A stretch of DNA of 64,000 nt from Algibacter pectinivorans (GCF_900112595.1 NZ_FOMI01000004.1:1-64000); one strand, 5' to 3'; counted from the stretch's first letter, positions 27,965-37,376 are shown. The notes: generated from the sequence alone by a model not told the origin. A program made the numbers and translations.

Positions 27965-30220
27965 ATGGCATTAATTAGAACCTTATTACTTAGTGTATTG
28001 CTTATTTCGTTGTTTTCGTGTAATGATACCAACGAAAATATTCCTGACGAAAGCGAGCATGAAGGTCACCCAAAATTAATTCTTACCAAAAAAGGTGTTA
28101 AAGAGATTAGGGCACAATTAGGAAATATTCCAATTTTTGATAATACGCTAAAAGAGGTTAAAGAAGACATTGATGCCGAAATTAAATTAGGAATAGACAC
28201 TCCAATTCCAAAAGATTATTCGGGTGGGTATACACACGATCGCCATAAGCGTAATATGGTAGTGATGCAAAAAGCTGGTGTATTGTATCAAATTCTAGAC
28301 AACGAAAAATATGCTAAGTATGTAAAAGATATGCTAATGCAATATGAAGACATGTACAAAACATTACCTGTACATCCTAAAACAAGATCGTACGCTAGAG
28401 GTAAGTTATTTTGGCAATGTTTAAACGATTCTAATTGGTTAGTTTATGTTAGTCAAGCATACGATTGTATTTATAATTATCTTACTGAAGAAGAAAGAAA
28501 TAAACTAGAAACTAACTTGTTTAAGCCCTTTGCAGATTATATTTCTATAGAGAATCCACAGTTTTATAATAGAGTTCACAACCATAGCACCTGGGGAAAT
28601 GCAGCCGTTGGAATGATTGGGTTGGTTATGGACGACGATGAGCTGATTGAACGTGCCCTTTATGGTATTAAAGATTTAGAAATGGATAAAACCGCTAAAG
28701 ATGACGATGGCGGATATATTAATAAAGATGGAAAAGCTGGCTTTTTAGCAAATATTGAAGAGCCTTTTTCGCCAGATGGTTATTACAACGAAGGGCCGTA
28801 TTACCAAAGGTATGCCATGTACCCTTTTTTAATTTTTGCTGAAGGTTTACATAACGTAAGGCCAGATGTTAAAATTTTCGAATATAAAGATGGCGTACTT
28901 TTAAAATCTATAAATGCCTTATTAAACTTGTCTGATGCCGATGGGGATTTCTTTCCGCTTAACGATGGCCAAAAAGGCATGTCGTATTACACTAGTGCTT
29001 TGGTAACCGCCGTAGATATATCATATCATTTTGGAGGTCAGGATCCAGGGCTATTAAGCATAGCCAAACTACAAAATAAAGTCTTGTTAGATGATTCTGG
29101 TTTAGCAGTAGCTTTAGGAATAAAAGAAGGTTTAGAAAAACCGTTTGAGAAGAAGTCTATTAATCTAACCGATGGTCCTAACGGTACACAAGGCGGAGTT
29201 GGTATTTTACGTAACCAAGGTATAGAGGTTGTGTTTAAATATGCGGCACAAGGTTCTAGTCATGGGCATTACGATAAATTATCGTATTCCTTATACGAAA
29301 GAGGAGATGAGGTTATTCAAGATTACGGTTTAGCACGTTTTGTAAATATTGAACAGAAAGGCGGCGGAAATTATTTAAAAGAAAATAAAACTTGGGCAAA
29401 ACAAACCATAGCTCATAATACGGTTACACAAAACGAAACCTCTCATTTTAATGCTAAGTTTGAAATAGGCAGTAAATACCATCCAGAGTTACATTATTTT
29501 TCATCAGAAAATGAAACGGTACAAGTAGCAAGTGCTATTGATACTCATGCGTATCTAGGAACCGAAATGCTTCGTACAATGGCTGTTATTAAGGATGAAG
29601 ATTTTGAGAAGCCTTATGTGTTAGATATCATGAGGGTGACTTCTAATAAAGCAAATCAATACGATTTTCCATATTATTTTTTAGGTCAAGTATTGCAAAC
29701 TAATTTTGAACACAAAACTCCAGAAACTTTAAAACCGTTAGGGACTAAAAACGGATATCAACATTTATTTTTAGAAGGTAGTGCTAAAGCGCAAAGCGAT
29801 AATAGTAAACTGTCTTGGTTAAATAAAGGTAAGTTTTATACCCTAACTACGGTTACTAGTAATGCCGATAATTTATTATTTACACGAATAGGTGCAAACG
29901 ATCCGGAGTTTAACTTAAGGCGAGAAGCTGCTTTACTTTTAAGACGTAAAAACGTAAAGAATACAACGTTTGTTTCTACCATTGAAGCGCATGGTGGTTA
30001 TAGCCCAGTAACAGAATCGGCAGTAAACTCAAATAGTAGTATTGCCCATTTAAAAGTAGTTCTAGATAACGCAGATTATACGGCAATTGTTATTACCAAC
30101 GTAGACGGTGTTTCTAAATTATTTATTACTGCCAATACTAAACAAGGTAAGGGTACCAAACATAAATTAACTATCAATAATGAGAGCTATGAGTGGTCTG
30201 GTTCTTATTATTTCAAATAA
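27965..30220 (+). CDS. PL17-family oligoalginate lyase (lipoprotein)
   Basis: 751 residues, lipobox LFSCND. The N-terminal alpha/alpha toroid (about 40-370) contains HNHSTWG with Asn206/His207 and YYNEGPYYQRY (273-283), which supplies a catalytic Tyr. The C-terminal heparinase II/III-like beta-sandwich has GSSHGHYDKLSYSLY. This matches PL17 exo-lyases that release the unsaturated monouronate (DEH precursor) from oligoalginate. First gene of a unit with kdgF, 20 bases downstream. Confidence 0.95.
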   Translation: MALIRTLLLSVLLISLFSCNDTNENIPDESEHEGHPKLILTKKGVKEIRAQLGNIPIFDNTLKEVKEDIDAEIKLGIDTPIPKDYSGGYTHDRHKRNMVVMQKAGVLYQILDNEKYAKYVKDMLMQYEDMYKTLPVHPKTRSYARGKLFWQCLNDSNWLVYVSQAYDCIYNYLTEEERNKLETNLFKPFADYISIENPQFYNRVHNHSTWGNAAVGMIGLVMDDDELIERALYGIKDLEMDKTAKDDDGGYINKDGKAGFLANIEEPFSPDGYYNEGPYYQRYAMYPFLIFAEGLHNVRPDVKIFEYKDGVLLKSINALLNLSDADGDFFPLNDGQKGMSYYTSALVTAVDISYHFGGQDPGLLSIAKLQNKVLLDDSGLAVALGIKEGLEKPFEKKSINLTDGPNGTQGGVGILRNQGIEVVFKYAAQGSSHGHYDKLSYSLYERGDEVIQDYGLARFVNIEQKGGGNYLKENKTWAKQTIAHNTVTQNETSHFNAKFEIGSKYHPELHYFSSENETVQVASAIDTHAYLGTEMLRTMAVIKDEDFEKPYVLDIMRVTSNKANQYDFPYYFLGQVLQTNFEHKTPETLKPLGTKNGYQHLFLEGSAKAQSDNSKLSWLNKGKFYTLTTVTSNADNLLFTRIGANDPEFNLRREAALLLRRKNVKNTTFVSTIEAHGGYSPVTESAVNSNSSIAHLKVVLDNADYTAIVITNVDGVSKLFITANTKQGKGTKHKLTINNESYEWSGSYYFK

Positions 30221-30240
30221 ATCAACTTAAATTAATCAAT

Positions 30241-30615
30241 ATGAAAAGATCTAGTGAAAAATATGTCATTACAAAAGACATGGAATGGGAAGAGTTAGGA
30301 GGCGGAGTATCAAGAAAGTTTTTAGGATACGATAACCAAATCATGATGGTAAGAGTGAAATTTGTAAAAGGAGCATTTGGTTCTCCACATCAGCATTTTC
30401 ATACGCAAGCTACTTTTTGTGCTTCGGGTAAATTTGAATTTGAAATTGATGGTGTAAAGAAAATTGTAGAGGCAGGAGATGGTATTTATATTGAACCTAA
30501 TTTATTGCATAGTGCACTTTGTTTAGAAGAAGGCGAGTTAATAGATACATTTAGCCCAGTAAGAGAAGATTTTTTAACGGGTGGAGAGGTGTCTTATTTT
30601 GGTGATAAATCATAA
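30241..30615 (+). CDS. kdgF: KdgF-type cupin, unsaturated uronate linearisation
   Basis: 124 residues. A single cupin barrel with metal ligands in SPHQHFHTQATF and a later His (NLLHSAL), plus GDGIYIEP. KdgF converts the unsaturated uronate made by pectin or alginate lyases into the linear keto sugar. The ATG at 30241 was chosen over an upstream in-frame codon that would overlap the PL17 gene. Cytosolic or periplasmic location cannot be settled: no signal peptide is seen. Confidence 0.88.
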   Translation: MKRSSEKYVITKDMEWEELGGGVSRKFLGYDNQIMMVRVKFVKGAFGSPHQHFHTQATFCASGKFEFEIDGVKKIVEAGDGIYIEPNLLHSALCLEEGELIDTFSPVREDFLTGGEVSYFGDKS

Positions 30616-31177
30616 AAAAAAGAGCTATTATATAGCTATTTTAAGTATTTAATTAAAGTCTCCAAATACAATTCCAGTTGTATTAATAACGAATATAACC
30701 GGTAGTTGGTGCGACTAAAATTGTCTGTGTTTGTATAGTTAACAAAAAGTTTATAGAAGAAAAGTGTTAAAGATATTTTTATTTTTTGCTAGTTCTAAAA
30801 TTTAACTTATATTTGGATAACCAATCTGGTTAACCAAAATGATTTAACCAGTAGCTTTTATAGAATCTATTGAGAAACGTTACCAATATATTGTAAACTA
30901 TCTTTTAAAACTATTTATTAAACAAGGCATTAAAAATTGTTATAAAGTTTAATAAAATAGTTTCGTTACTAAGTTTTATATGTTAACTTTTTTTTATTTA
31001 GATAAGCGCACTAAATTTTAAGGTTATTTTTCAAATAACCCGAAAAGTTGCTCATTTTAATAGTAAAGTGTTGTAAACTAGAAGTAAATTTTAGATTTTA
31101 TTAAACTTTAAATAAGATGTATGTTTGTTTTTTAATTTTTTATAACAAGGTCTATTAGCAATTAATAAATAAGAATT
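30616..31177. other. Intergenic region upstream of the GntR regulator
   Basis: 560 bases, AT-rich, no gene seen. A small inverted repeat AGCTAT-TAT-ATAGCT lies just after kdgF (about 30623). Promoter and operator C are at 30785-30838, leaving a leader of ~340 bases before the ATG. Confidence 0.55.
30785..30838 (+). promoter_or_regulatory. Promoter plus double-palindrome operator, site C (GntR-MFS-SDR transcript)
   Basis: TTTG at 30785-30788, 19 bases, TATATTTG at 30808-30815. The 27-bp operator at 30812-30838 has two palindromes, TTGGATAACCAA and CTGGTTAACCAAA, centres at 30818.5 and 30831.5, again 13 apart. It overlaps the promoter of the regulator's own gene, so autorepression relieved by an alginate breakdown product is likely. 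Confidence 0.7.
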
Positions 31178-31882
31178 ATGAAGATAGAGTCATTAACGTT
31201 AAGTGAAAATCAAATGGTACAGAATACCATTATCACTAAAATAAGGGATTTAATAAACTATAAAAATCTTGAACCAGGGGATAAGCTACCATCAGAAAGA
31301 ATGTTATCTGATAAATTTGAAGTAAGTAGGAGTAACGTAAGAGATGCTATTCAAAAGTTAGAGTTTTTTGGTTTACTAAAATCCATCCCTCAAAGCGGAA
31401 CCTTTGTAGCTAATATTGGAGTTATAGCCATGAATGGTATGATCGACGATATTTTGGGTTTAAAAGCACCAGATTTTAAAACACTAGTTGAAACAAGAAT
31501 TTTATTAGAATTAAAAACCGTTAGGTTAGCCGCATTAAGGCGTACAGAAGAAGATTTAGAGGCTATTAAAGCTGCATTAGACGCTTACGAAGATAAGGTG
31601 CTACTAGGTAAAGAGGCCGTTCAAGAAGATCTGTTGTTTCATTTAGCTATAGCAAAGGCTTGTGGAAATAGTACCATGAACATGTTTATGTTAACTATTA
31701 CACCTCAAATTATTATGAATTTTGAAAAATACCACGTGTGCGACAAAGGAAGGGCCATTGTGGGTATACAAGAGCATAAAGAAATTTATGACGCTATTAA
31801 AAAGCAAGATACTGTATTGGCAAAGCAAAAAATGAAAGATCATTTTAGCGTGTTGTATCAATATTGTTACAATATAACATAA
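31178..31882 (+). CDS. GntR/FadR-family transcriptional regulator of alginate genes
   Basis: 234 residues. N-terminal winged helix: ITKIRDLINYKNLEPGDKLPSERML, KFEVSRSNVRDAIQKLEFFGLL, SGTFVA. C-terminal all-helical FCD ligand domain from ~90: TLVETRILLELKTVRLAA, FHLAIAKACGNSTM and an HKEIYDAIKKQD segment, with metal-ligand His/Asp as in FadR-type sensors. Relatives include UxuR/ExuR/KdgR-like uronate regulators, and the TTGGTnnACCAA operators at 24116, 27588 and 30812 match that binding type. Probably a repressor of this locus. Confidence 0.9.
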   Translation: MKIESLTLSENQMVQNTIITKIRDLINYKNLEPGDKLPSERMLSDKFEVSRSNVRDAIQKLEFFGLLKSIPQSGTFVANIGVIAMNGMIDDILGLKAPDFKTLVETRILLELKTVRLAALRRTEEDLEAIKAALDAYEDKVLLGKEAVQEDLLFHLAIAKACGNSTMNMFMLTITPQIIMNFEKYHVCDKGRAIVGIQEHKEIYDAIKKQDTVLAKQKMKDHFSVLYQYCYNIT

Positions 31883-31939
31883 GCTTATTTGCAGTAATTC
31901 TTATAACTAGAGGTTAACACCTTGGTAAATACCATAAAT

Positions 31940-33238
31940 ATGAAATTAAAAGGACTAAGATGGTGGGTGGTTGGACTTGTAGCTTTGGCTGCAATTATAA
32001 ACTATATTGATAGGCAAGCTTTTGGAGCTTTATGGCCAGATATTGCTAATGATTTATTTCCTGAAATGAATAAAGATGAGCATAAAGCTATTTATGGTAC
32101 AATATCAACAGTGTTTATACTTTCGTATGCAGGAGGTCAGGCTCTTTTTGGTAAAATTTTTGATTACATAGGTACTAGACTTGGTTTTGCACTTTCAATA
32201 GGTGTATGGTCTATTGCAACCATGCTTCATGCCTTTGCTCAAGGGTTGCTAAGTTTTTCAATTTTTAGATCTATTTTAGGAATAGCCGAAGCAGGAAACT
32301 GGCCAGGTGCTGCTAAGGCGAATGCAGAATGGTTTCCAACTAAGGAGCGTGCTCTTGCACAAGGTATTTTTAATTCAGGAGCTGCAATTGGAGGCATTGT
32401 AGCTTATCCAGTAATTGGGTTGTTATCTGTTTATTTTGACTGGAAAGCTATATTTATAGTTGTTGCTGTACTGGGATTCTTATGGCTTTTACCTTGGTTA
32501 TTTGTGGTAAAATCACATCCAAAATCACACCCATGGCTTACAGAGGATGAAAGAAACTATATTCTTTCAGGACAAAGAAATCAAGATCTCGATGAAGATG
32601 GTAATTACAAGGAAGAATATGCTCCAGACACTGCCCAATTACTAAGGCATAAAGAGAGTTGGGGAGTTATTATAGCTTCTGCAGCAATAGATCCAATCTG
32701 GTGGCTTTTTATAGTTTGGATTCCAATCTATTTATCAGAGGTTTTTGGAATGGATGTTAAACAAATTGCATTCTCCGCATGGGTTCCTTATGTAGGAGCA
32801 ATGATAGGTGCAATATTAGGCGGTTTATTTGCTAAAAATAGGCTGTCTGCAGGGTGGTCTGTAGATAAAACCCGAAAAATAACAATTACGTTAGGTTGCT
32901 TAATTATGGTTCCTTGTTTCTTTCTTTTAAAAGCGCCGACGTCTGCCATTAATGCAGTTATTATTATGGCGATTTTACTCTTTGGTTTTCAAGTAGCAAT
33001 AGGTAATATTCAAACATTACCAAGTGATTTATTTAGTGGAGAAATTGTTGGTACATTATCTGGTTTGGCAGGTATGGCTGCTAAGTTAGGTGCAGCCGGA
33101 CTTACTATATTGGTAACATTTATAACTGCAGGTGGGAATTATACACCAGCCTTTATAATAGGAGGTGTTTTAGCCGTAACAGCTCTCTTAGCTGTTTGGC
33201 TTTTATGCCCAAAAATTGAGCCATTAAAAATGAAATAA
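31940..33238 (+). CDS. MFS permease, hexuronate (ACS) family
   Basis: 432 residues with about 12 membrane segments. The start WWVVGLVALAAIINYIDRQAFGALWPDI is typical of the anion:cation symporter family that includes ExuT. RSILGIAEAGNWPGAAKANAEWFPTKERA is the conserved loop region. Predicted to import unsaturated uronate or its linear form. The ATG at 31940 was preferred to a TTG six codons upstream, because the hydrophobic helix begins right after it. Follows the regulator by 57 bases, same operon. Confidence 0.92.
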   Translation: MKLKGLRWWVVGLVALAAIINYIDRQAFGALWPDIANDLFPEMNKDEHKAIYGTISTVFILSYAGGQALFGKIFDYIGTRLGFALSIGVWSIATMLHAFAQGLLSFSIFRSILGIAEAGNWPGAAKANAEWFPTKERALAQGIFNSGAAIGGIVAYPVIGLLSVYFDWKAIFIVVAVLGFLWLLPWLFVVKSHPKSHPWLTEDERNYILSGQRNQDLDEDGNYKEEYAPDTAQLLRHKESWGVIIASAAIDPIWWLFIVWIPIYLSEVFGMDVKQIAFSAWVPYVGAMIGAILGGLFAKNRLSAGWSVDKTRKITITLGCLIMVPCFFLLKAPTSAINAVIIMAILLFGFQVAIGNIQTLPSDLFSGEIVGTLSGLAGMAAKLGAAGLTILVTFITAGGNYTPAFIIGGVLAVTALLAVWLLCPKIEPLKMK

Positions 33239-33276
33239 AATATAGAAAATAATTAATTACAAAATTAAAGAATAAT

Positions 33277-34041
33277 ATGAGTGATTCAAATGGAAAAGTA
33301 GCAGTTATAACAGGTGCTACAGGAGGTATAGGTTTTCAAGTAGCAAAAAGATTAGGTCAAGATGGATATACTGTAGTATTAAATGGTATTGATGATGAGT
33401 CTGGAGCTCAAAGAGTTAAAGAACTTTCTGCAGAAGGTATATCTTCAGAGTATTACGGTTTCGATGTAACTAAAGAAGATGAGGTTACAGAAAACATTAC
33501 AAAGATTGGTGAAAAATATGGAAAAATTGATGCGCTTGTAAACAATGCAGGTGGTTTAGGAGGTCGTTCTAGATTTGAAGAAATGACTACTGAATTCTAC
33601 AGATTCGTAATGGCTTTAAATTTAGATTCTACATTTTTTGCATCTAGAGCTGCGATCCCTTACCTTAAAAAAGGTGAAAATGCATCTATAATTAATTATA
33701 CATCTATTGCAGGTTGGAATGCAGGTGGGCCTGGTGCTGGTATTTACGGAACTTCTAAAGCTGGAGTTCATGCTATTACAAGAGCTTTAGCTAAAGATTT
33801 AGCTGAATACGGAATTAGAGTAAATGCAGTATCTCCTGGTACTATTGATACGGATTTCCACAAGCAAATTAAATCTACTAAGCCAGAAGTATTTGCCTCT
33901 TGGAAAAACAATATCTTATTAGGTAGATTAGGTCAACCAGAAAACGTAGCTTCAGTGGTTTCTTTCTTAGTAAGCGACGATGCTTCATTCTTAACTGCCG
34001 AAACTATCCAAGTTGGTGGTGGACAAGGTTTAGGAATCTAA
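33277..34041 (+). CDS. SDR oxidoreductase, probable DEH/uronate reductase
   Basis: 254 residues of the classical short-chain dehydrogenase type. NAD(P)-binding TGATGGIG (13-20), structural NNAGG, catalytic Ser in INYTSIAG, Tyr157-x3-Lys161 (YGTSKAG), and VSPGTIDT. In alginate loci such proteins reduce 4-deoxy-L-erythro-5-hexoseulose uronate to 2-keto-3-deoxygluconate. Substrate is inferred from context only. Last gene of the regulator-permease-reductase operon, ending in a strong terminator. KDG kinase and aldolase must lie elsewhere. Confidence 0.87.
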   Translation: MSDSNGKVAVITGATGGIGFQVAKRLGQDGYTVVLNGIDDESGAQRVKELSAEGISSEYYGFDVTKEDEVTENITKIGEKYGKIDALVNNAGGLGGRSRFEEMTTEFYRFVMALNLDSTFFASRAAIPYLKKGENASIINYTSIAGWNAGGPGAGIYGTSKAGVHAITRALAKDLAEYGIRVNAVSPGTIDTDFHKQIKSTKPEVFASWKNNILLGRLGQPENVASVVSFLVSDDASFLTAETIQVGGGQGLGI

Positions 34042-34093
34042 TTTTAAGTTGTTCAAGTAAAGTATGAGAAATCATACTTTTAAACCAAGTATA

Positions 34094-34134
34094 AATAAAG
34101 CGCTATTGTAGAAATACAATAGCGCTTTATTATT
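34094..34134 (+). terminator. Intrinsic terminator after the alginate operon
   Basis: A perfect 17-bp stem with loop GAAA: AATAAAGCGCTATTGTA at 34094-34110 and its inverse at 34115-34131, followed by an A/T-rich stretch. Symmetry suggests it could work both ways. Confidence 0.85.
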
Positions 34135-34290
34135 TTATACTATTAGTGTATTTACCTGTACTTTTACCGTAACAGCATAGAATATACACAGGACTTTAAC
34201 TTCGTTTTAATGCGTTTATTTAGCAACTAGATTGTGCCTTTAAGTAGGTTTAAGCTACTTATTTTATACACTTTTGTTAAAGACAAGACA

Positions 34291-34317
34291 TAAAAAAACC
34301 ACCATAAAGGTGGTTTT
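34291..34317 (-). terminator. Terminator of the Ala-rich lipoprotein gene
   Basis: AAAACCACC-ATAAA-GGTGGTTTT; read on the minus strand the stem is followed by a T run. It lies 27 bases past the stop at 34345. Confidence 0.85.
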
Positions 34318-34344
34318 AAGAGTTTTTAAAAAACTACTATCTAA

Positions 34345-34749
34345 TTAGTGAGTAGCTTTTAATTTATCAGCTTCTGCTTTTACTGCATCGGCAGCTTTAT
34401 TAGCAGCATCGCTTGTTTTTGCTTTTGCATCATTTATAACTTCTCCAGCTTTTTCTCCAGCGTTGTCAATGGCATTTCCAGCAGCATCAACAGCAGAGTT
34501 TACAGCTTCACCAGTGGCTTCAGCAGCATTCTCAACAGCTTTGCCAGCTTCATTAGCAGCATCACCTGCAGCATCTACAGCAGAGTCAACAGCATTTCCA
34601 GTGGCATCAGCAGCATCTTCTACAGCATTACCTGCAGCATCAGCAGCATTTTCAATGGCATCTCCAATAGACTCCCCTTTTTTAGTGTCTCGACATGATG
34701 TGAAACTTAATGCTAACAATAGAATTGAACTTAATAATACTTTTTTCAT
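34345..34749 (-). CDS. Ala-rich repeat lipoprotein (LEA-like)
   Basis: 134 residues, lipobox SFTSCRD. After the lipid anchor almost the whole chain is an 11-residue-type repeat (GNAVEDAADAT, DSAVDAAGDAA, GKAVENAAEAT, NSAVDAAGNAI) of Ala, Asp, Glu, Asn and Gly. Such amphipathic repeats resemble group 3 LEA proteins and may form helices under stress or act as an envelope spacer. Repetition suggests growth by internal duplication. Monocistronic. Confidence 0.75.
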   Translation of the reverse strand: MKKVLLSSILLLALSFTSCRDTKKGESIGDAIENAADAAGNAVEDAADATGNAVDSAVDAAGDAANEAGKAVENAAEATGEAVNSAVDAAGNAIDNAGEKAGEVINDAKAKTSDAANKAADAVKAEADKLKATH

Positions 34750-34826
34750 CGGTTTTTGTTTTAGTGTTTTCTGTTATTAATTAGTTTTAAAATTTTACTT
34801 TTATAAAAGTAACCTTCTAGAACAAC

Positions 34827-36089
34827 CTATATACGTAGATAATCTAGTATATGGATGACTGCCCCTTTATTCTTTTCAATAAAAGCTTTATTATAAGACC
34901 CTGCTTGTAACCTAAAGTCACGATCGGTAATTAATTTATTAAGGGTTTTATTAAAATTTAATTGGCTATCAATCTCAAACATACCACCATTATCAATTAA
35001 GGCTTGTGCTTCTAAAAACTTAGCATGATTATTTCCTATTAGTATTGGAGTGCCAAAGACAGCAGGCTCTAATGTGTTATGTAGTCCTGTGGTTCCTACA
35101 GCACCACCAACATAAGCAATATCTGCATAGCTGTAAATTTTAGAAAGAATACCTATGGTATCTATAATAAAAACTTCGAATTCGGCTAAATTATGCTTGT
35201 CTCTTTCAGAGAACAGAACCGTTTTAGCGTTAATTTTTTCTTGTAATTTTTTAATGCGATCGGGCTTAATATCGTGTGGGGCAATTATAAATTTTATATC
35301 TTTTGAAACTTGTGTATTTATAAATTCAGTAAAAAGAGCTTCACCTTCTGGCCAAGTGCTACCGGCAACAATACAAAGTTTGTTGTTTTTAAAAGTATCA
35401 ATAAAATTTAAAGAGTTATCTAAGCTTAATTGACTGTAAACCCTATCATATCTAGTGTCTCCGCTAACCGTAACAGATGTGTAATTTATGGATTCTAATA
35501 GTACTTTCGAAGCCTCGTTTTGAGTAAATATATGTTCAAAAGCAAAAAGCGCTTGCTTTAATTGTTTGCCATAAAACTTAAAATAAGATTGCTCTTTCCT
35601 AAAGGCAGCCGAAATAAGTATAGCACGTAAGTGTCTGGATTTTAATTCATTTAAAAAATTGGGCCAAATATCATATTTTACAAAAATGGTAAGTTCTGGA
35701 TCTATTAAATCTAAAAAGCGTTTAGCATTGGTTTTAGTATCCAGTGGTAAATAAATTACAACATTGGCAATTGGAGAATTTTTTCGAATTTCGTAACCTG
35801 ATGGCGAGAAAAAACTCAAGATTATTTTGTGGTTTTTATAATGCTTTCGGAGCTCTAAAAAAACAGGGAGTCCTTGCTCATACTCTCCTAATGAAGCACA
35901 ATGAAACCAAAGCGTTTTGTCGCCCTTTTGTATGCTGTTTTTTAAAATTTTAAACGTGTTTTCTCTACCAATAGCACCTTTTTTAAGCTTTGCATTAAAC
36001 TGCGCTCCTAATTTTAGTACAACACCTGTAAGATGAATTCCAATGTTATATATTAAGTTCAATACTTTTCTTTTAATGCTAAAATACAT
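34827..36089 (-). CDS. waaA: 3-deoxy-D-manno-octulosonic acid transferase (Kdo transferase)
   Basis: 420 residues of the WaaA/KdtA family: GRENTFKIL, KTLWFHCASLGEYEQGLPV, ILSFFSPSGYEIRK, YLPLDTKTNAKRFLD, KYDIWPNFL, GSTWPEGEALF and YVGGAVGTTGLHNTLEPAVFGTPILIG. Transfers Kdo from CMP-Kdo to lipid A precursor at the inner membrane. The ATG at 36089 begins MYFSIKRKVLNLIYNIG, the usual membrane-anchoring start; an upstream in-frame ATG at 36125 adds 12 residues without family support. Divergent from degT. Confidence 0.94.
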   Translation of the reverse strand: MYFSIKRKVLNLIYNIGIHLTGVVLKLGAQFNAKLKKGAIGRENTFKILKNSIQKGDKTLWFHCASLGEYEQGLPVFLELRKHYKNHKIILSFFSPSGYEIRKNSPIANVVIYLPLDTKTNAKRFLDLIDPELTIFVKYDIWPNFLNELKSRHLRAILISAAFRKEQSYFKFYGKQLKQALFAFEHIFTQNEASKVLLESINYTSVTVSGDTRYDRVYSQLSLDNSLNFIDTFKNNKLCIVAGSTWPEGEALFTEFINTQVSKDIKFIIAPHDIKPDRIKKLQEKINAKTVLFSERDKHNLAEFEVFIIDTIGILSKIYSYADIAYVGGAVGTTGLHNTLEPAVFGTPILIGNNHAKFLEAQALIDNGGMFEIDSQLNFNKTLNKLITDRDFRLQAGSYNKAFIEKNKGAVIHILDYLRI

Positions 36090-36221
36090 TTCTTTAAAAT
36101 AAATACATTGGTTAACGTCTATCAATTTTGTAATTTTGTCTGGAGCAAGCCCTAAAAAAGGAGGCGTAAAAATTAGTCTGTATTCTAGTTTTATAATGGA
36201 ATAGGCTATAATTTTTTATAC

Positions 36222-37376
36222 ATGAAGAAAATTCAAATGGTTGATCTTAAGGGTCAATACGCAGGCATAAAAGATGCTGTTAACTCGTCTATTCAAGAAG
36301 TTATTGAAAATACCGCATTTGTAAACGGACCTGAAGTTCATAAGTTTCAAAAATCTTTAGAGGATTATTTAGGTGTTAAACATGTTATCCCTTGCGCTAA
36401 TGGTACAGATGCTTTGCAAATTGCAATGATGGGCCTGGGTTTAGAGCAAGGCGATGAGGTTATTACTGCCGATTTTACTTTTGCAGCAACCGTAGAGGTT
36501 ATTGCACTATTAAAATTAACGCCGGTTTTGGTTGATGTTAATGAAGATGATTTTAACATTAACATAGAAGCAATCAAAAAAGCCATTACGCCTAAAACAA
36601 AAGCTATTGTGCCTGTGCATTTATTTGGGCAGTGTGCAAATATGGAGGCAATCATGAAACTTGCTAAAGAACACAACCTGTTTGTAATCGAAGATAATGC
36701 CCAAGCTATTGGAGCAAATTATAAATACAGTGATGGCAAAAAGGTAAAGGCCGGAACCATTGGAAATGTTGGAGCTACATCCTTTTTCCCTTCTAAAAAT
36801 TTAGGTTGTTATGGCGATGGTGGAGCCATTTTTACAAACGATGACGATTTAGCTCATACCATAAGAGGTATTGTAAACCATGGTATGTACGAACGCTACC
36901 ATCATGATGTAGTTGGTGTAAATTCGCGTTTAGATAGTATACAAGCGGCTGTGTTAAACGCTAAATTACCACATTTAGATGCTTATAATAAAGCAAGACA
37001 AACGGCTGCAAGAAAATATAATGCCGCCTTTAAGGGTGTGGATAGTGTTATTACGCCTAAAACGGTAAATGAATGTGATGGTATTTGCGAGACATGCGAT
37101 TGCCATGTTTTTCATCAATATACTTTAAGAGTTAAAGGTGTAGACAGAGATGCTTTAGTAAAGCATTTAAATGAAAATAATGTTCCTTGCGGCGTTTACT
37201 ATCCAATTCCGTTACATAAGCAAAAGGCTTATTTGGATAACAGGTATGTGGAATCTCATTTCGAGGTAACAAATCAATTGGTAAAAGATGTTATTTCTTT
37301 ACCAATGCATACAGAGTTAGATGACGAACAAATTGAATTTATAACAACAACCATAATAAAATTTATAAATGGATAA
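36222..37376 (+). CDS. DegT/DnrJ/EryC1/StrS aminotransferase
   Basis: 384 residues. PLP-dependent sugar aminotransferase: PCANGTDALQIAMM, PVHLFGQCANMEAI, VIEDNAQAIGANY, and SFFPSKNLGCYGDGG with the PLP Lys192. It acts on nucleotide-linked keto sugars, for surface polysaccharide. A Cys-rich insert (ECDGICETCDCHVFHQYTLR) is unusual for the fold and might bind metal. It overlaps galE by 8 bases, so both likely serve one glycan pathway. Confidence 0.92.
   Translation: MKKIQMVDLKGQYAGIKDAVNSSIQEVIENTAFVNGPEVHKFQKSLEDYLGVKHVIPCANGTDALQIAMMGLGLEQGDEVITADFTFAATVEVIALLKLTPVLVDVNEDDFNINIEAIKKAITPKTKAIVPVHLFGQCANMEAIMKLAKEHNLFVIEDNAQAIGANYKYSDGKKVKAGTIGNVGATSFFPSKNLGCYGDGGAIFTNDDDLAHTIRGIVNHGMYERYHHDVVGVNSRLDSIQAAVLNAKLPHLDAYNKARQTAARKYNAAFKGVDSVITPKTVNECDGICETCDCHVFHQYTLRVKGVDRDALVKHLNENNVPCGVYYPIPLHKQKAYLDNRYVESHFEVTNQLVKDVISLPMHTELDDEQIEFITTTIIKFING

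Noticed and set aside
34463-34780. 105-codon Ala/Ser-rich plus-strand frame
   Set aside because: Mirror image of the repetitive Ala-rich lipoprotein gene on the other strand.
36104-36116. ATTGGTTAACG upstream of waaA resembling the alginate operator
   Set aside because: Only one and a half half-sites, no second palindrome 13 bases away, and the gene is unrelated to alginate.
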